Shown: one piece after another, positions 48,401 to 60,689 of the stretch
Layout: each line of letters begins with the position of its first letter
How positions within the stretch are numbered: the stretch's first letter is position 1
Assembly (NCBI GenBank): GCA_029961685.1
Contig: JARWKL010000015.1
Location: 21,545,220 to 21,609,219, forward strand
Direction of reading: 5' to 3'
Length of the DNA stretch: 64,000 nucleotides
Source: Aristolochia californica
Taxonomy: Eukaryota; Streptophyta; Magnoliopsida; Piperales; Aristolochiaceae
Program-made: the position numbers and the translations under genes
Notes under the pieces: generated by a model
Seen by the model: the letters and a program-made list of their open reading frames with translations, nothing else
What the model was told of the DNA's origin: nothing
The model's database searches: none

Positions 48401-51400
48401 TCTCCGAGCTTGAAAGGTATCACAGTGAGGACGTATCCCACACTAGTTTGCAGTTCAAAATTCTAAGCTTTTTTTTAGTTAAAGTACTAAGGTCATCAGA
48501 GAACATGCCTAGCTAATTATTTGGGGATGGACCCAACCCAATTCAACTCTATTTCAAAGTTTCACTAATTTAAAGATCGATCCATGTAAGCAGAATTATT
48601 TCCACTTTCAACCTAGATCAGTATGTAGGGCCCACTTATCTACAGTTTATTTAAATGTTTCCATTTTGCAGCAAGTTTAACTACTCCATATGTTGACCCA
48701 CTGATCATATGCTTTGATCACTACAAAGGTTGGAACTGAAATAATCTACACTTTGTATATGATAGTCTACAACATGCTGCACCACCTCACCTATTTTATC
48801 TACTATTAACAGTTCAGGTCAATTTTCTTGCACTGAAAATGTAAATCTCTCCATATCTCAACCAATGGAATTTGTTACTTAAATAACATCTAAAACTCTG
48901 CTTGGATGTTATATTCTCTCAAAGCTTTGTTGTTTATTTACACTTCTCTGATGCAACATCCAACAAATAAATTGCGCATTGAAGTACAATATTTTACAGA
49001 ATAGCAAGAGTGGAATTAGCAAAGCTATTTGTTTTCTTTAAATTACAGGTCAAAGACACACATACGCTCCATGATACCCAGCCATCAGTGAACTTGAACC
49101 CAGTACCTCATGTTAAGAAACCCCATCACAGTCATTGAACCAACCGCAATGATGCCATATACATGTATATTTCATTCTTTAGTAGATACAACCAAATATA
49201 AAAAACAAAAAACAAAAAAACCTGGACCCAAATTTAGAAGCATTAATTATGAATGCAAAGGTTAGAAATAGAATGCTTTATGTCACCTTCCTTCTGCCTT
49301 CTTTCAAGTTTCACTCTTTCCTCATGCATCTTGACTGGATCAGCTTTCTCACCCTGCATGTTACAAGAATAATCATAGGTTAACCAAATATATAAATTGC
49401 CAATCACATTGTAACCAAATAATCAATTAGGTCAAGAAAAGCAGCAGCATTAGCATCTAGATCACTAGTATTTTGGGTGTTAACCTTAAGCATACCAAAA
49501 ACCTCACAGTTTAAAGACCTGATAACCGACAAGAAGTTCTAAAATTGCTAACATGTCAAGACGATTTGGGAGTGGGACATGAGCATGTGTTTGAAATTAT
49601 CTTCTTTTGTGAATCAGATGACACTAGGCATCCAAGCATTGATATCCAACAAGTGGTCAACTATACCTATGATTATATGTATCTATCATGTTTACGATCC
49701 TATATGGATTTGACAGAATGAACAATATACTAATTTCGGTTCCGTTCTACCAATCTGAACGAAACAGTACAAATGTTTAGCTACTTTCTCACCGTCTGTT
49801 ACAAGATTCAGGCAGATAATGATGCTATTCATTGACAAACATCTATCATAGCAGGATCTCTGAAGTTCTAAATGTTAAAGAGCCACCACTCAGAACTCAG
49901 ACAGGTATATAACTCTAGATTGCATCTTAGGAGAATACATTGATCATTAGGAGAGAGAGAGAGAGGGAGAGAGGGAAAGAGAGAGATATTACATGGCTCA
50001 AAAGTGTTTTATTCTGTGCTTTCAAGATGGTGTCTGCGAAACGGCTCTTTAGCATTGCAGCACGGAGTGCTTTGTTGGGGGATAGTTGTTCATCATAAAT
50101 AAGATCTTTGCTTCCTAAATCGCAGAAACCTAAATAAACACAACCACAACCATTAAAACACAACAATGAAACAGTGTGTATTTTCCAAGTTTGAAAGTGT
50201 ATAATACAGCAATTACACAAAAACATGACAAAATACTTGCAGAAACCAACCTTCTTTATAAGTGCTCTCCGGAGTAGCAGGAAGATAACTAGGACGAACA
50301 CTTTCTTCCTCCCTTCTTTTCGTGCCTCCTACATTGTCCAATCAATAAAATCTCAATAGCATTTGGTCTGTGATACAAAAATAATATAAGCAGTTGAAAA
50401 GAAAAAAATAGAAAAAAGAATTACACACCATCAAAATCATATTTCGAATTGCCCTCCTTTGCGCTGGCTGTGGTACTACTAGTATTACATGCCAGGCGAT
50501 CCTAGATTTCGACAGAAGGCTTCAATTAAACCTTTGCATTGCATGTGAGCATCTAAAATGGTGCCCCCTGAGAAAATGAATACCCAAAAAAGGATATTCA
50601 TACCAAAAATTAATACCCACCAAGTTGAGTGTACCATCCTGAAATGTGTTTCTATCTTTCATCAGCAGTCTCCCACAATTTAGATCTGCATAGATGAACC
50701 AGTAAGAATGCCTGTGCAAATTATGCATAACCAAACAAAGCTTGTAGGAGAGAACCAAACCATTCAACGAAGTTTGGATGTCTCCTGCTGATCCACTTTT
50801 TACAGAATTTAACGACTGGAGTGTGCCATGTTCTCCACTATTCAAAAAACTTGACTAATCACACAAAACAAAAGACAAGCGAAGGAAATGAGTCAAACAA
50901 ATAAAGCAGCAAAGTAGAAAAATATATATAAAGGGAGGTGAATGATAAAAGGAACAAGTGGACACATTAATCCCCAAAACATGGCTCAACATATAAAACA
51001 ATATAGAACTAGAGCATAAAGTCAAACAGAGATATACTTCACAGAGTAGTAAACCATTATATGAATTTGGGAGATTATATGCTAAAAACATTTATTTATA
51101 AATTGACCTGTGGGAGTCAAAAAGAATGTATTTGATTTTTTAATGTAGCTTACTCCTGGACACGAAGATCAATAAGAAGATCACATGCCAGCAAAAAGGT
51201 GCTGGTCCCAAATATAAAAAGACAATTAGTAAGAAGCTACACAAGGTATCACATGCATTGGGACTGCATGGAAAGGTGGGTAACAGGGCAGCCCCTTCCA
51301 AGAGCTTCACAAGTTAAATTTCCAGATTATCAGCTCAACTGAAAGGCCTATGCCTCTGCACAGGGCAGCTGCAAGGTCCATGCTGGGCTGACAAAATAAC

Positions 51401-52726
51401 CATCAACATCCACCCGCGGCCATTTTTGGAGTAACAGGCATCCGCATTGGGATTCAAGCCTGGCCCTCCAATTTGTTTAACATGCCACAAGCTACCTAAG
51501 TTGAGCCTTCTCTAGACACCTTAATGATCAAACCATAAAAAAATATGATCCAGTTATGTTGTTACTTACTGCAGTCGATCTCGCTTCTAAGCAACTTTTG
51601 ACAATCCCATGTAATTCCCATGCTGTCTTTTCATCAAATACATCAATGTCCACTTCAACTCTTTCTTTAATTTGTGAGGCAGATCCAAAACGCTGAAGAA
51701 ACTTGAGAAGTGGAGCAGGCATATTTTGGTTTGAAAGAGACGCCAAATCTTTTCTCAACTTTTGCTTATCTGCTGCTGTCATCACTCTCTTGGATAATAT
51801 TAGTTTTTGTGTCACTTGTTTAGAATTTTGGCTAGGCTTTGGTGGCTTTTTTGCAACTGGCTTCTGCAAAATCTCAGCGCTTTCCCCTTTCCATTTCAAC
51901 TCCAAAGCTTTCCATCTTATACTAAATATGTTATTTAGTTCCTTAGCCATGATATGAACAGGATTAGCGGGAGGATTATATCTCATCGCATTAGAGAAAG
52001 TTAACCTCACGTCTGCAACAAACTCTTGAGCATCTGCATATGAATCTTTGTCCAGTTTGGATTTGATTGTGCCCAAGTCCATGGGTTCCAAGATGACATT
52101 GAAATAATCAGGAATGTTCAACGCCACTGGATCAACTGGCTGGTTAAAAACCCAACCAGCTTCATGGTTCATGAGTTTTTTAAGAATATCTGCACATTGT
52201 TTTTTCTTGCCTCGATCCATCATCTGCCTCTTCCGCTTTAGTTGACAGTGGATGCTCTTTAAGGGCCCAAATTTCTTAGCACCTGGCACAAGACAACCCA
52301 GCACGGCACTTATCAAATGACTCATCGAAATCCATGTTGCCGACAAGGAGATAGACCAGTGATAATCATAATGAAGAAATAGTATGAGGAAATCAGTTTT
52401 GTTGCATGCAGTGTTAATGCTATAAGAAACATTATAAGGTCCCCATATGATTTCTTCAGCCAGTTTATTGCATTTTAATGGGTGGGTATTTCTTCAGAAA
52501 TTAGGGCAAGTTTTTCGTTTTTTAAGAAGGATTTTAATATTCACATTTGGTTTTATACTACCTTTTCTAACTATGACTAAAGCCTTTTCTTTGTTGAAAA
52601 TCAGAAATTTTTTAAAGTGAGAGAGAGAGAGAGAGAGAATTCATTCAAGATCGGAAAATTAAAGAGCATATAAAAAGAAGCATATTTGCAGCTTACAAAA
52701 AGCACACCTTCAGCAACTGTGACCAT
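45493..52726 (-). CDS. GTE12: Bromodomain-NET transcription factor of the GTE/BET family, GTE12-like
   Basis: Ten coding exons join in frame to about 530 residues: 52708-52726, 51570-52282, 50761-50854, 50621-50685, 50429-50501, 50251-50328, 49993-50129, 49287-49353, 46799-46920, 45493-45717. The bromodomain (about 33-140) reads KKKQCADILKKLM, GWVFNQPVDP, IPDYFNVI, MDLGTIKSKL and FSNAMRYNPP, with the acetyl-lysine-binding Asn at 109. A NET domain follows (about 170-240: SKRVMTAADKQKLRKDL, VEVDIDVFDEKTAWEL). The C-terminal half has the GTE-specific ALRAAMLKSRFADTILKA box, a charged coiled coil (RAAEAAAQMRAEAEMK, QREREREAARLAL) and the acidic end LEQLGLFRKDDY to EEGEIDC. Such proteins read acetylated histones. 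GTE12 is chosen over GTE8-11 because of the very short N-terminus before the bromodomain. The six-codon first exon (MVTVAE) is the least certain part. Confidence 0.92.
45726..45958. repeat. Imperfect tandem repeat (two units, period about 122 bp) in GTE intron 9
   Basis: ATTAAATCTTCACCTTCTGG (from about 45768) is echoed by ATTAGATCTTCACTTCCAGG (from about 45891), with similar flanking sequence including GGTAAGACTCAACCAAGA / GGTAAGATTCAACTAAGA. The units are considerably diverged. Confidence 0.6.
46541..46682. repeat. Two 60-bp direct repeats, period 82 bp, in GTE intron 9
   Basis: 46541-46600 and 46623-46682 both run from TATGAAAGTAAAC to AATCCGAATACCTC and differ at only a few positions. 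Confidence 0.85.
46921..49286. other. GTE intron 8 (2.4 kb), nothing recognised
   Basis: AT-rich intron bounded by consensus sites. No transposon structure or ORF of known type seen. Confidence 0.4.
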
Positions 52727-52815
52727 TGGTTTATGTGGCTCAGAAAATGACAGAAAGATGCCTCAAGAGAAATCACGGTCAGAAATGAAAGGCAAATATT
52801 TCATAAACTTCAACC
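52727..52815 (-). other. 5' UTR portion of the first coding exon of the GTE gene
   Basis: The minus-strand acceptor TCTGCAG at about 52816-52822 opens an exon that runs to the donor at 52706-52707 and contains the proposed ATG (52726). Upstream in the same frame is a stop, consistent with UTR. Confidence 0.5.
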
Positions 52816-54237
52816 CTGCAGACACAGTACCAAAGTGAATAACGATTGCAATATCACCCATAAGCAAGTAACAGAAAATTTAAAGTAATCTCATGCAACT
52901 GAAGTACAAAAATGAGTTAATCCAAAGAACTATGGCATTTGTTGTTAGAAATAAACGACTGCCTAGTAAGCTTCTCCAATGCAATAAATCATTAGTATTA
53001 GACATTCTATAGTAATACAGAAACCAATGAATACCCTGCTTTTGGTTCTTCTCGATGGGCTTTTAACATAATATCTGAAGCATACTAAGAAAATTTTTGG
53101 CACCTCTTGATCTAAGTCTGCAAGTTGCATAAGATGTACAACTTTCAGCAGGTAGATTTAAAACAGAAATGCACACCCAAATCCTTATAAGTCTGAAGCA
53201 GCAAGTAAATAAAAAAACATGGAAATATGAAACCAAAGATGGTAGAAGTTTTAACAGATAACCCAGCCAAAATATTTCCTTTTCTTTTGCCACCGCCCCT
53301 TAAAAAGTGGTATTGCTGTCCTCCACACCAGTTCAAATAAGTATCTCACACAAATACTTCTACCGTCTGGAATAAGGTAGATAATTTTCTACAGAGCATC
53401 TCTTACCATATTCAACATGTAAATATGCAATTAAACAATTTTATCTATATTGAACGCTAGGGAAATTTTGGAAGCCAAATCAATTTGATGTCTATATCCA
53501 CCTAGCAAAAACTCAAAGAACTCAGTCCCCTTTTCAAATGGACATCACAAAGCAGAAAGAACTGAAGTATTATATAAATGATATTTTCAGGTTTATCTGG
53601 AGGCAACTGCTGACAAGAAACCCTACATATAGACAGGACGCATGCTGAAGTACGGGATCATTGCATGCGAGTGATGCATGTCCTACCAGTTGATCTCGGA
53701 CATATAATGAACATATGTAACATAAGACAGTCTAAATAACGATTATCCTTTGAATCGTTCCTTAGGGTTGAAATATTTTATAGCATTACTTGACCATACA
53801 TAAATTTAATGAAGATCACAGTAATGGAAAGAAAAACTTCCATACAACATGCACTCACGGAAACGTAAGCAAACAGGCTATGCCGACAAACAGTGGAAAA
53901 ACTACACGGGGACAAAAAAAAAAAACCGACCAATTGCAACCCAATTGTAGAATTCTACCACTAAATCCAGAAATATTGAATACAACTGACAAAAATCTAA
54001 GTTCTTACATACTAGGGTTTAGACATAAAAAGAGAAAAATTGATTCGAATCCGGCTCCAACCCAACCAATTAACAAATAAAAACGTAAGACGCTAATTCT
54101 CAACTTACCAAAATAAAGAGTAAAAAAGGACCTGCGAACGAACCATCATTGACCTAAAATGAATAGCCTTAAGAAAAAGGAGGCCTAGCATCGAAAACCC
54201 CAACAAATATAAAGACCCATTAGTCGAGAAAGACCAT
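52816..54237. other. Probable 5' UTR intron of the GTE gene
   Basis: AT-rich 1.4 kb between the first coding exon and the GC-richer duplicated region at 54238-54525, where the transcript probably begins. No coding sequence recognised. Confidence 0.4.
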
Positions 54238-54525
54238 AGCGATACATACTGTAGAAAACTCCCGACTGCAAAACTCCCTTCTCCGCCAAAATCGTAATTC
54301 TGCACACGCGAAATCACCGCAGAGAGGAGCTGAGCGACTTAAGGTAGGAAACCCACAGAAGTCAAAACTAGAATACCTGACCAGAGCGATACATACTGTA
54401 GAAAACTCCCGACTGCAAAACTCCCTTCTCCGCCAAAATCGAAATTCTGCACACGCGAAATCACCGCAGAGAGGAGCTGAGCGGCTTAAGGTAGGAAACC
54501 CACAGAAGTCAAAACTAGAATACCT
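54238..54525 (-). repeat. 141-bp tandem duplication in the presumed GTE first exon/promoter
   Basis: Copies 54238-54378 and 54385-54525 (both AGCGATACATAC to CTAGAATACCT) differ at only about two positions (CGTAATTC/CGAAATTC and GCGACTT/GCGGCTT), with a 6-bp spacer. On the minus strand each copy contains CTACAGTATGTATCGCT, a possible donor context. The sequence is GC-richer than its surroundings, as expected of a 5' UTR. Confidence 0.92.
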
Positions 54526-55013
54526 TCCAAGATAGTTGGGTGGCGAGAGGAAGCGAACGGCGGTGGTACCACCGCAGCTGCAGGAGAGTAACGGGAGCCT
54601 CTAGGGTTTGCCACGGACAGATCCCCAGAGATAAGGGGGTTTTAGTTTCAGTAACATACGATAAAGGGTAACAGAGCTGAGAGGGTTTATCGGTAAGTAT
54701 CTGCGTGGTCGATTTGCAGAGCCTAATTCGCGGAATTTTAACTCTCTTCTGAAACATTCTTTAATTAGGCCGTCAAAGTCACAAACTTGCCTGACGAGCT
54801 CAACAAACGGATCCAATAACCCATCTTTCAAAAAAAAAAAACTGATAATCACAATTCTTAATAAATAAATAAAAAACAATCTTCGATTCAATGTTTCGTA
54901 AAAAAAGTGATCGAATGACGAGTGAAGTTTACGGAGAGGGACAGCCTCTTCTCTCTCGAACAATTGAACAGTGGGACAGGCAATAGATCCTTCCCCTCTG
55001 TTTTTGTAAATCA

Positions 55014-55285
55014 ACATTTATGAATTGGATCCTCCCCCTCTTTTTTGTTAATATAATATAATATATTAAGATACATTTAACTTAATTTAAAGATATATTT
55101 ACCTTTAATTAAAATATAAAATTCATTTATTTATGTTAATATTTGACATACATTTATGAATTGGATCCTCCCCCTTTTTTTGTTAATATAAAATAATATA
55201 TTAAGATACATTTAACTTAATTTAAAGATATATTTACCTTTAATTAAAATATAAAATTCATTTATTTATGTTAATATTTGACATA
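55014..55285. repeat. 136-bp tandem duplication, AT-rich
   Basis: 55014-55149 and 55150-55285 (ACATTTATGAATTGGATCC to GTTAATATTTGACAT) are nearly identical, with only small length changes in T and AT runs. Confidence 0.9.
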
Positions 55286-58200
55286 CTAAATTTGTGAGAA
55301 TAATAAATAAGATATTATTATTTAAGTTATTAGGATTCATTACTAATAAAATATTTTAAATTTTATATTATATAATATTTAAAATCATAATAAAAAATAA
55401 ATATATAGATTACATAAAATTAAGTTTAAAGTTTATAATTATTATACTATTAAATTTAATGAATGTGTTAATCAAATCAATTAAACGATATTCATAATTT
55501 AAATTTAAACGATTAAATTATATAAAATAATAAATATTTTTATAAAAATTTAACTGTAAAACTTTTTATTAAAATAAAAAAATTTTAAATGATTAAAAAT
55601 GTGGAGGATTATATTTTATTTGGAATTTTTTTTTAAAATGAGGAGGATTATATTTTTTTTTCTTATTTTACTTCCCAATTTGAAATTTATTTTAGTTTTT
55701 AAAAAAGATGAATTGGAATTCCACAAGTTATTAGAAAAATCAGGGTTTTTGGAAAGAAAAAAATCAAAAAGAAATTGAGATACTCTAACTCTTAAATTAA
55801 TATTGATTTAGAATTGAATTTCAATTCTAGAGCAACTCTAGATAATTTATGTATTCTATTTTTCTCTGAAATTCACTTTTTGTTTATATTTTTATTTTTT
55901 CTTCGTACTAACATGCAATCCACTTAGATTACATATGAATGATCAGTGACAATATTTGGCACAACCTCAACCATGAACAAGAATTTCAAGTAATTATCGT
56001 ACTTCACTGAATCCGGTAATGGACTATTTTTTTGTTTTCAAAACAAATAAAAATCTATAAAGAAACAAAAGCTTACACAGCACGAAAAATATCCCCCTTT
56101 CAGTTTTTTAGAGAAAAAAAATATAGTTATTACAATCTCTTGAAAACATAAATGAAAGCGCTTATATTTTTATATGACATTTGAGAACTTCTACTGTGTT
56201 CATGACAATAATGGTCATGTTATATTATTAGGACTATGTAAAGTAAGAAAATAATGAGATTCATTGAGGATAAGAATTTCTTGTCATTATTCTTTTTTGT
56301 GATATAGATGTAGTGTTTTATTTAACATCTACTTCGATAATTTGTTCCATGTATAAGCACAATAGTTAACTTCTACAAGGTAATTGTCATGAAGCCCATC
56401 ATGATAGTTAACTTTTACAAGATAATTGTCATGAAGTCCATCACTCTCTTGTTCCCTTATATCTATTGACAATTTTCTACAACATATGAAGTTAATAGTG
56501 TCGTTATTGTAACTAACATCCTCTGTACTAATGCTACATTTTTTTTTCATACAAAGGAAGTTTTTCCATCGCAACACTTCACCTATTCCTAATTTTAGTA
56601 AAAACGAATATTGACATTCTTCCTTACATTTGAACATAATTGGTTAAAAATTGACAAATAAGTCAAAAAAATTAGTCCATATAACACATTAATCAATTAT
56701 AAATCATCCCTTTTGTGGCATTCCACCTATACTTACTATTGGTTAGTATTGTTCTAATACTTGGCATTGAGTAGAACATTTCATGGAAGAGACTACTACT
56801 ACATTTTTTGTCATGTTCGTACCCATTTAACTCATTAACTTGCTAGTTCTACATGAATTGTAGTCCTTAATTTCCAATTAGTGTCCTTCTAATATCATCA
56901 TTGTTATGCTCGATTAAAAGATCAAACATATTTTCACTTGCAACTAAGCTCTAATATATAGTTTTTATTTTTTAACAATGAGCCCGAATATGAAATCAAT
57001 TTGTTAACTTAGTCTTGTTGACAATAAACTTTTTGAATATGGAGTTTATGAGCAATTAAGGTAGTTACAAAGACCTTTTCTACATAGGAGCCATACTCGG
57101 AGAGAAATACAATATTCTTTAAGGTGTTTACGTCATTGTTTATTAATTATAAGCACACTCCCATGTTTGAGTACCTAGTTTATGTGAAATTTTTTGTCAG
57201 CTTAAATGAAGTTTTGAAGATGCACTCAACAACCCCAAGTCATCATGACAAGTGCAACACAGAGTGACTCTTGGCTTTGGTGTTTCGACAGTAAAATATC
57301 TATTATTACTGAAAAATTGTCCATGGTTTTGCTTCCTTAAAGGAAGTTATTTATCCATTAGTGTATGTCATGTGTTGAGGGTGGATGGAATTCCATTTTA
57401 TTTTCTCCCTAGGGATTTAAAACTTATTCCAAAAACAAAAAGAAGTTTTACAATAATCCACAATATGCCAGGATTACCCCATCGATTCTCCCTCCCCATG
57501 ATTCATTTTCCAAACAAGTGCCTTCCCTACCCCATCAACCATAAACACATGAACAATTACCTTTGTTTTACTCTATAATGGAAAATTTATTATTAATAGA
57601 TAAACAAACATAGCCTCTTTTTCTTATATATAAAAAAACAAAAGAAAAGAAGTCTTGATCGACAACTAGATTACCCGTTGCTAGCTTTATGATTCCTCCA
57701 ATAATCCCATAAAACCATTCAAGCTCTTCTTACCGGTAAGAGGAATTCTTAAATAGTATACTTATTCTTGGCAAACTTATCATACTTCTTTGCAACATCC
57801 TAAAATACAAAAGAAAAATATTTGTTAACATCATCCACACACAACAAGAGTGAAAGATGCACAATCAAATAAAATCTAGCATGAAATATAAACCGAATAG
57901 TGTCGTTGTAGTCCAAAAACTCCTTGCATTGTTTTCCCAATGCTCATCTATAACATAACAAGTTCAGTGTTTCATATGATTTTGTTGTATAAGTCAGATG
58001 AAATGAAAATCAAACAAAACCAAAGATAAAGAAAACAAGTAACCCAATTGAAATAACACAATTATGAAATTTGACAAGAGATTCAAACAAGCAATTGAAT
58101 TAAAAAATTAGCAAGATGAACTATTAAAAAGCCCTTATTACAACTTGAGGAAAATCCAGGTTCAATATGATTTATCAATGTTGTTAAATCTGAGTGGGTT

Positions 58201-58560
58201 TTAAAAAGAATGAACCCCAAAATAAACAAAAAACTGACATAGTAAGGTGCATAGTGTTGATTTTTTGGAAAAATAAAAAACCCCTTGAGTTGATGTAATT
58301 TGAGTACATAAACCTCTATTTTATAATAGAGATAATAAGTAGAATCCAATTACAACTAAAATACCCTTGTTCCAATTACACAAAAAGTTAAACACTAAAA
58401 GAGAGTTATTAGAATAATTTAACAACTGAACATATATAGAAGACTAACTTTACTAAAACACCTTTAATTGAAACTTTATAAGACCTCTTTCCATGAGACT
58501 TTTTTAGACCTCATCATGTTAATTTTGGCTCTGTGAAACTTCTTACTGTGAGAGTCATGT
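55286..58560. other. AT-rich intergenic region, no supported gene
   Basis: Very AT-rich to about 55900, then ordinary intergenic sequence. Frames at 56329-56637 (minus, with an internal repeat DGLHDNYLV) and 57252-57578 (plus) are open but match no family I know and have no exon structure. A pair of 32-bp echoes at about 56364-56395 and 56406-56437 underlies the DGLHDNYLV repeat. Confidence 0.45.
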
Positions 58561-58640
58561 CAATTTTTTTCATACCTGCTCTTCAACACTCCCCCTCAAG
58601 TTGGAATAACAACTCCTAAGTGGATTGTTGGGTGCTTTTA
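58450..58640 (-). mobile_element. Ty1/copia 3' end remnant (polypurine tract and LTR start)
   Basis: On the minus strand, CCAACTTGAGGGGGAG (58589-58604) followed by TGTTGAAGAGCAGG is the standard copia polypurine tract/LTR junction. No partner LTR was found. Confidence 0.5.
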
Positions 58641-60689
58641 TAGACTAAAAAGGGGGAAAAAGTTACATTCATGTTAAAGGTATATCTTAGAATGGTATTT
58701 GGTATGTCTCTCCATAGTCAAAACAAAGCTCCTTAAGGCAATGAGCTTTCAGGTGATAAAAAATAATTTTTGCTCGTTTCCTATTTTATAGAGAGATTAT
58801 CTTCTATATCATGTAAGGGTAATTCCCCTAATGTGATTGAGGACTTGATTGACTAATGAGTCAATAGATTCACTTAACTTGTAAACTTGGCCTCATTAAC
58901 TGGGTTTTGACCTACATATTTTTAAAAGCCTTATGCCAAACTAACCCAGAGATAAATTGGGACCCATTGACCTAGTTTATCCAACTAGTTTGATATGGGT
59001 TTTATGCTTTTTTTTGTTGTTCATAAAATGTTTACTCCCTTAACTTAATATCCAATATAATAGAACTCACTTGTTCACTTTCACTAATAAGATGGGGTCA
59101 TCAAGTCCGATTGAACCCAGGTCAACCAAGTTAGGTAGTTGGTTCACCTAGGATAATGTTATCACGATTCTAATAGTCTATAAAGAACAAAAAAAACTGA
59201 TAGGTTTAGGAGATGCTTCTCCTTACCTATATATTACAGAGGGGAGAGAAAGTGACCCTCACCTCTTGCAATTTCTATAACAGGGGATGGAGTCCTTGCC
59301 CTTCTTATTTTGACAAAACAATAGCTCACACAACAAGAAGGAGGGTGGGGAACCCTTCCACAACGTTTAGAAAGAGGTAGCCCTCTCCCCCTCCTTTTCC
59401 CCTTCTCTTTATTTGTATATATAGAGAGAGGCAAGGGTGAGGAGCCTCCACCTTCATTTTCATTGATGAAGAGGATGGTAGAGGCTTCTCCATTGCTTGC
59501 TACCAACTTACAGGCCCCTCTCCCTATGCATAGCGTGGGGAAACCAATATCCTACATGAGTGGGCTGTAAAAAATCCAAATCCTCTACATTTGATGATAT
59601 TTTTGGAATTTTAGGAGGATATTACATGTACCATTCAATTCATGTAAAACATTTAAATAGAGGTATTCTTAACGCCGGTTCCCTGAACGAGAACCATTTA
59701 CCTCAGCACGAATAGGTTATCTTCTGTTGGGTTCTAAATTTGTTTATTTCAGGACATTCCAATCTGGGTTTGTAGAATCGATATACTTTGCACAGGAAGC
59801 ATTGATTTGGAGAAGAAATGGCGGAACTGGAATCCATTCCTCGAGGGTGAAAGCACCTGCTTGAATTGAATGGTCGCCCTCGTGGCCATGGGAGGTAAAT
59901 TATCGAAGCAAAAGCACAAAGAGAATGCGACATCCGTCTGTTATCAGTGGTTGCGGTTCTCTTGCCGTCGTTGTCGCTGTCTTCGCTGCATTTATTCCCC
60001 TCTGGTATTTCTTCCTCCGACAACAGATATCTTCGGTTTTAACAAACTTCACTCCATCACAGTATTATACTAGCAACATTTTCCGCTTTACGGAGAAAAT
60101 CTATCGATACCAGTGCTCATAACCCAATACGGCGGCAACCTTTTAGAGTAAAATAATGGAGGGAACAGAGAAATGAGGTTCCGTTCCGAGAGATGAGCTT
60201 TCCGGCCTGTTGTTTGCTTGAAGAAAGCAGAGAACGAGAAGATGAGGACCATTCTGCAGAAGGAGGACAGACTCTGTAAATGGTAAATGCTCTGAATCGT
60301 CAGATTTCGAAGCCACAAGCCAATAAAGAAAGCTTCTTAGCAAACCTCAAACTTTGTTTCGTCTTCTTCTCTTTCCTTCCAGTAAAGTATAATGCATGTC
60401 GCCATACCCAAAAGGATCACAGCTTAGAAGGGCTCAGAGCAGAAGTTTATTCGAGTAGAAAAAGTAAAGCAGGTAACGCATCACTTAATATACAGAAAAA
60501 TCATAAAGGAGGAACACAGATGGACTGTATCTATGAGAATGAGAAAATAAACACCTCGAAAAGGCGAATATCATCTGCCGTCTATTACACGAGCATCCCA
60601 AACACAACACAGAAGGAACAAAAAAGGGGGGAAACCAGTTACAGCTACTAAGAAAAACAGTTGAGGGGTGATTATCTGCTTTTATTTTC
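58641..60689. other. Intergenic region and Dof 3' flank, no supported gene
   Basis: Open frames exist on both strands (59234-59506 minus, 59703-60023 minus, 59925-60122 plus with a hydrophobic stretch SLAVVVAVFAAFIPLWYFF), but none is recognisable and none shows convincing splice partners. The plus frame could be a small membrane protein or part of an unannotated transcript. The 3' UTR of the Dof gene should occupy the last few hundred bases. Confidence 0.4.

Noticed and set aside
49947..49990. GA-rich run next to GTE exon 7
   Set aside because: A simple microsatellite beside the splice donor; no evidence of regulatory function from sequence alone.
54601..55017. 138-codon minus-strand frame upstream of the GTE gene
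   Set aside because: Unrecognisable; it covers the likely promoter and ends at the AT-rich duplication. No splice partners.
56329..56637. 102-codon minus-strand frame with DGLHDNYLV repeats
   Set aside because: The peptide repeat comes from a short local DNA duplication. No family match or exon structure.
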